DNA of 64,000 bases from the NCBI GenBank assembly GCA_021014325.1, contig JAJGQC010000474.1, positions 1 to 64,000 on the forward strand, in the 5' to 3' direction. Made by a program: the position numbers and the translations under genes. The notes under the pieces were generated by a model that ran no database searches, had not been told where the DNA came from, and worked only from the letters and a program-made list of their open reading frames with translations. This document shows, in pieces, positions 63,548 to 64,000 of this stretch (position 1 is its first letter; each line of letters begins with the position of its first letter). The DNA is from Plazaster borealis (Eukaryota > Echinodermata > Asteroidea > Forcipulatida > Labidiasteridae).

Positions 63548-64000
63548 TTGTGCAAATCCTGCATTATTCTGAGGGTGATTTGGCCGTGCTTACTTTGTGT
63601 TTCTCTCTTTGACTGCCCTGTGCACAAAAATCCCATTGAACATGCTTCTGAGGCGCCTTCTGAGTATCCCCACTTGCTGGTCATTTCCGGTATGGAGATG
63701 GCACAAGGCGGCCATAAAATGTTGATTTTCGGATTTAGGGATATGAGAGGCAGAGTTTGGTATAAATTTTGTGTCTCTAGCATGCTTAGTTCAGGAGTTA
63801 TTGTCAAACATAGCGCAGACTTTGTTTCAAACCATTATTCGGCAGGTGTTTATGTCTTGCATGTGTACATGTACGTGTTCACACGTAGCCCCAGTTGGTG
63901 GTGGTAGCAACCCTACTCCCTGGCCGCTCGCCTCGCCTACAAAATGGTCAGAGAAACGAAACCAGGACGAGGAGAGAGCCCTTGAGATTGGCTTTCCAAT

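Larger units (their letters stand above)
1..64000. repeat. Satellite DNA array, about 140 tandem monomers of 452-464 bp
   Basis: One sequence recurs head to tail across the whole window, always in the same orientation, with no unique sequence between copies. Phasing each unit at its TTGTGCAAAT, starts fall at 252, 716, 1179, 1643, 2095, 2559, 3011, 3475, 3926, 4390, 4842, 5305, 5756, 6208, 6637, 7089, 7541, 8004, 8456, 8908, 9360, 9810, 10262, 10726 and 11178. They then fall every 452 bp to 27902, then 28358, 28810 and onward to 63548. Mean spacing is about 455 bp. Most units differ from each other by only a few bases, which is typical of concerted evolution by unequal exchange and conversion. 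The last unit is cut 11 bp short by the window end, so the array continues to the right. Family and host are unknown to me. Confidence 0.99.
31070..64000. repeat. Right zone: 915-bp dimeric (463+452) repeats (72 units)
   Basis: Of 72 units, 37 carry the long form or a shortened derivative. From 31070 to 38389 sixteen units alternate strictly 463/452, giving eight 915-bp dimers; further right the alternation is interrupted by doubled long or doubled short units. GAGGCGCC replaces GAGGAGCC in 33 units here, preferentially in long ones, with a single earlier case at 29262. GGCATAAGG replaces GGCACAAGG in ten units (31985, 32900, 35645, 37475, 38842, 39757, 49369, 53493, 59417, 62173), nine of which also have GGCGCC. 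This linkage of length form and point variants marks two monomer classes forming a higher-order repeat. Confidence 0.92.

Noticed and set aside
209..63807. Recurrent minus-strand open frame of about 145-160 codons in each monomer
   Set aside because: It usually starts at TTG, and consecutive frames overlap. TTACGG units (30618, 33363, 37938, 61721), TTACTG (43428), CTAGGACG (units 33363 and 43428) and CATTAAATG (49369) introduce stops. Residue changes follow the satellite's variants with no sign of constraint. No family is recognisable.
279..63907. Recurrent plus-strand open frame of about 109-119 codons in each monomer
   Set aside because: It starts at TTG, not ATG, in nearly all units. Ten right-zone units have TAA in the frame (GGCATAAGG) and three have TGA (TTCATGAG in 51651, 59417, 60795). 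Other units shift frame through 1-bp indels. There is no recognisable domain, and openness of one copy is simply repeated in all. I do not call it a CDS.
1..64000. CRISPR array
   Set aside because: The repeating unit is 452-464 bp with no short direct repeats separated by unique spacers. Apparent repeats are whole monomers.
1..64000. Tandem rRNA, 5S, tRNA or snRNA gene cluster
   Set aside because: No box A/box B pair, no GGTTCGA-type T-loop, no recognisable rRNA core and no clear Sm site (the nearest, AAATTTTGTG, is a poor match) is present in the monomer.
1..64000. Mobile element insertion interrupting the array
   Set aside because: All unit spacings lie between 429 and 464 bp, so there is no room for an insertion. 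I saw no terminal repeats, target-site duplications or transposase frames.

Overview
The whole 64 kb window is one head-to-tail satellite DNA array. I see no gene, RNA gene, transposon, CRISPR array or unique sequence in it. About 140 monomers of roughly 452-464 bp run in one orientation from the first base to the last, where the window cuts through a monomer. The scale, the absence of genes and the homogenisation pattern point to eukaryotic heterochromatin (centromeric, pericentromeric, subtelomeric or interstitial). I do not recognise the repeat family and cannot name the organism. GC content is about 46% (209 of 452 by hand count in the unit at 7089-7540).

Layout. Positions 1-251 are the tail of a strongly diverged monomer, and sequence close to the array consensus begins abruptly near 261. 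The left zone (252 to about 8,003) mixes and often alternates long units (463/464 bp) and short units (451/452 bp). The central zone (about 8,004-31,069) is almost purely 452-bp units; 37 consecutive units from 11,178 to 27,901 are exactly 452 bp, and the zone carries its own variants. The right zone (31,070-64,000) returns to long/short alternation as a 915-bp dimer (463+452), perfect for 16 units between 31,070 and 38,389, and carries a GGCGCC-creating variant and a TAA-creating variant. Long and short forms differ by an 11- or 12-bp segment at one fixed point, just upstream of two overlapping palindromes.

The array shows structure at several scales. The 452-bp monomer appears to be an ancient dimer of two diverged halves of about 221 and 231 bp. 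Above it lie the 915-bp dimer, a 1,830-bp spacing on the left, a 2,260-bp five-monomer block in the centre and a 3,660-bp eight-monomer spacing on the right. The left and right zones share markers that are missing from the core of the central zone. I infer that the centre is a younger local expansion inside an older dimeric array.

Open frames recur in every monomer (about 109 codons on +, about 151 on -), but I read them as by-products of repetition. Most start at TTG, 452 is not a multiple of 3, and common variants put stops in both frames. Nothing here supports a protein-coding, RNA-coding or defence system. The interest lies in the satellite's architecture.
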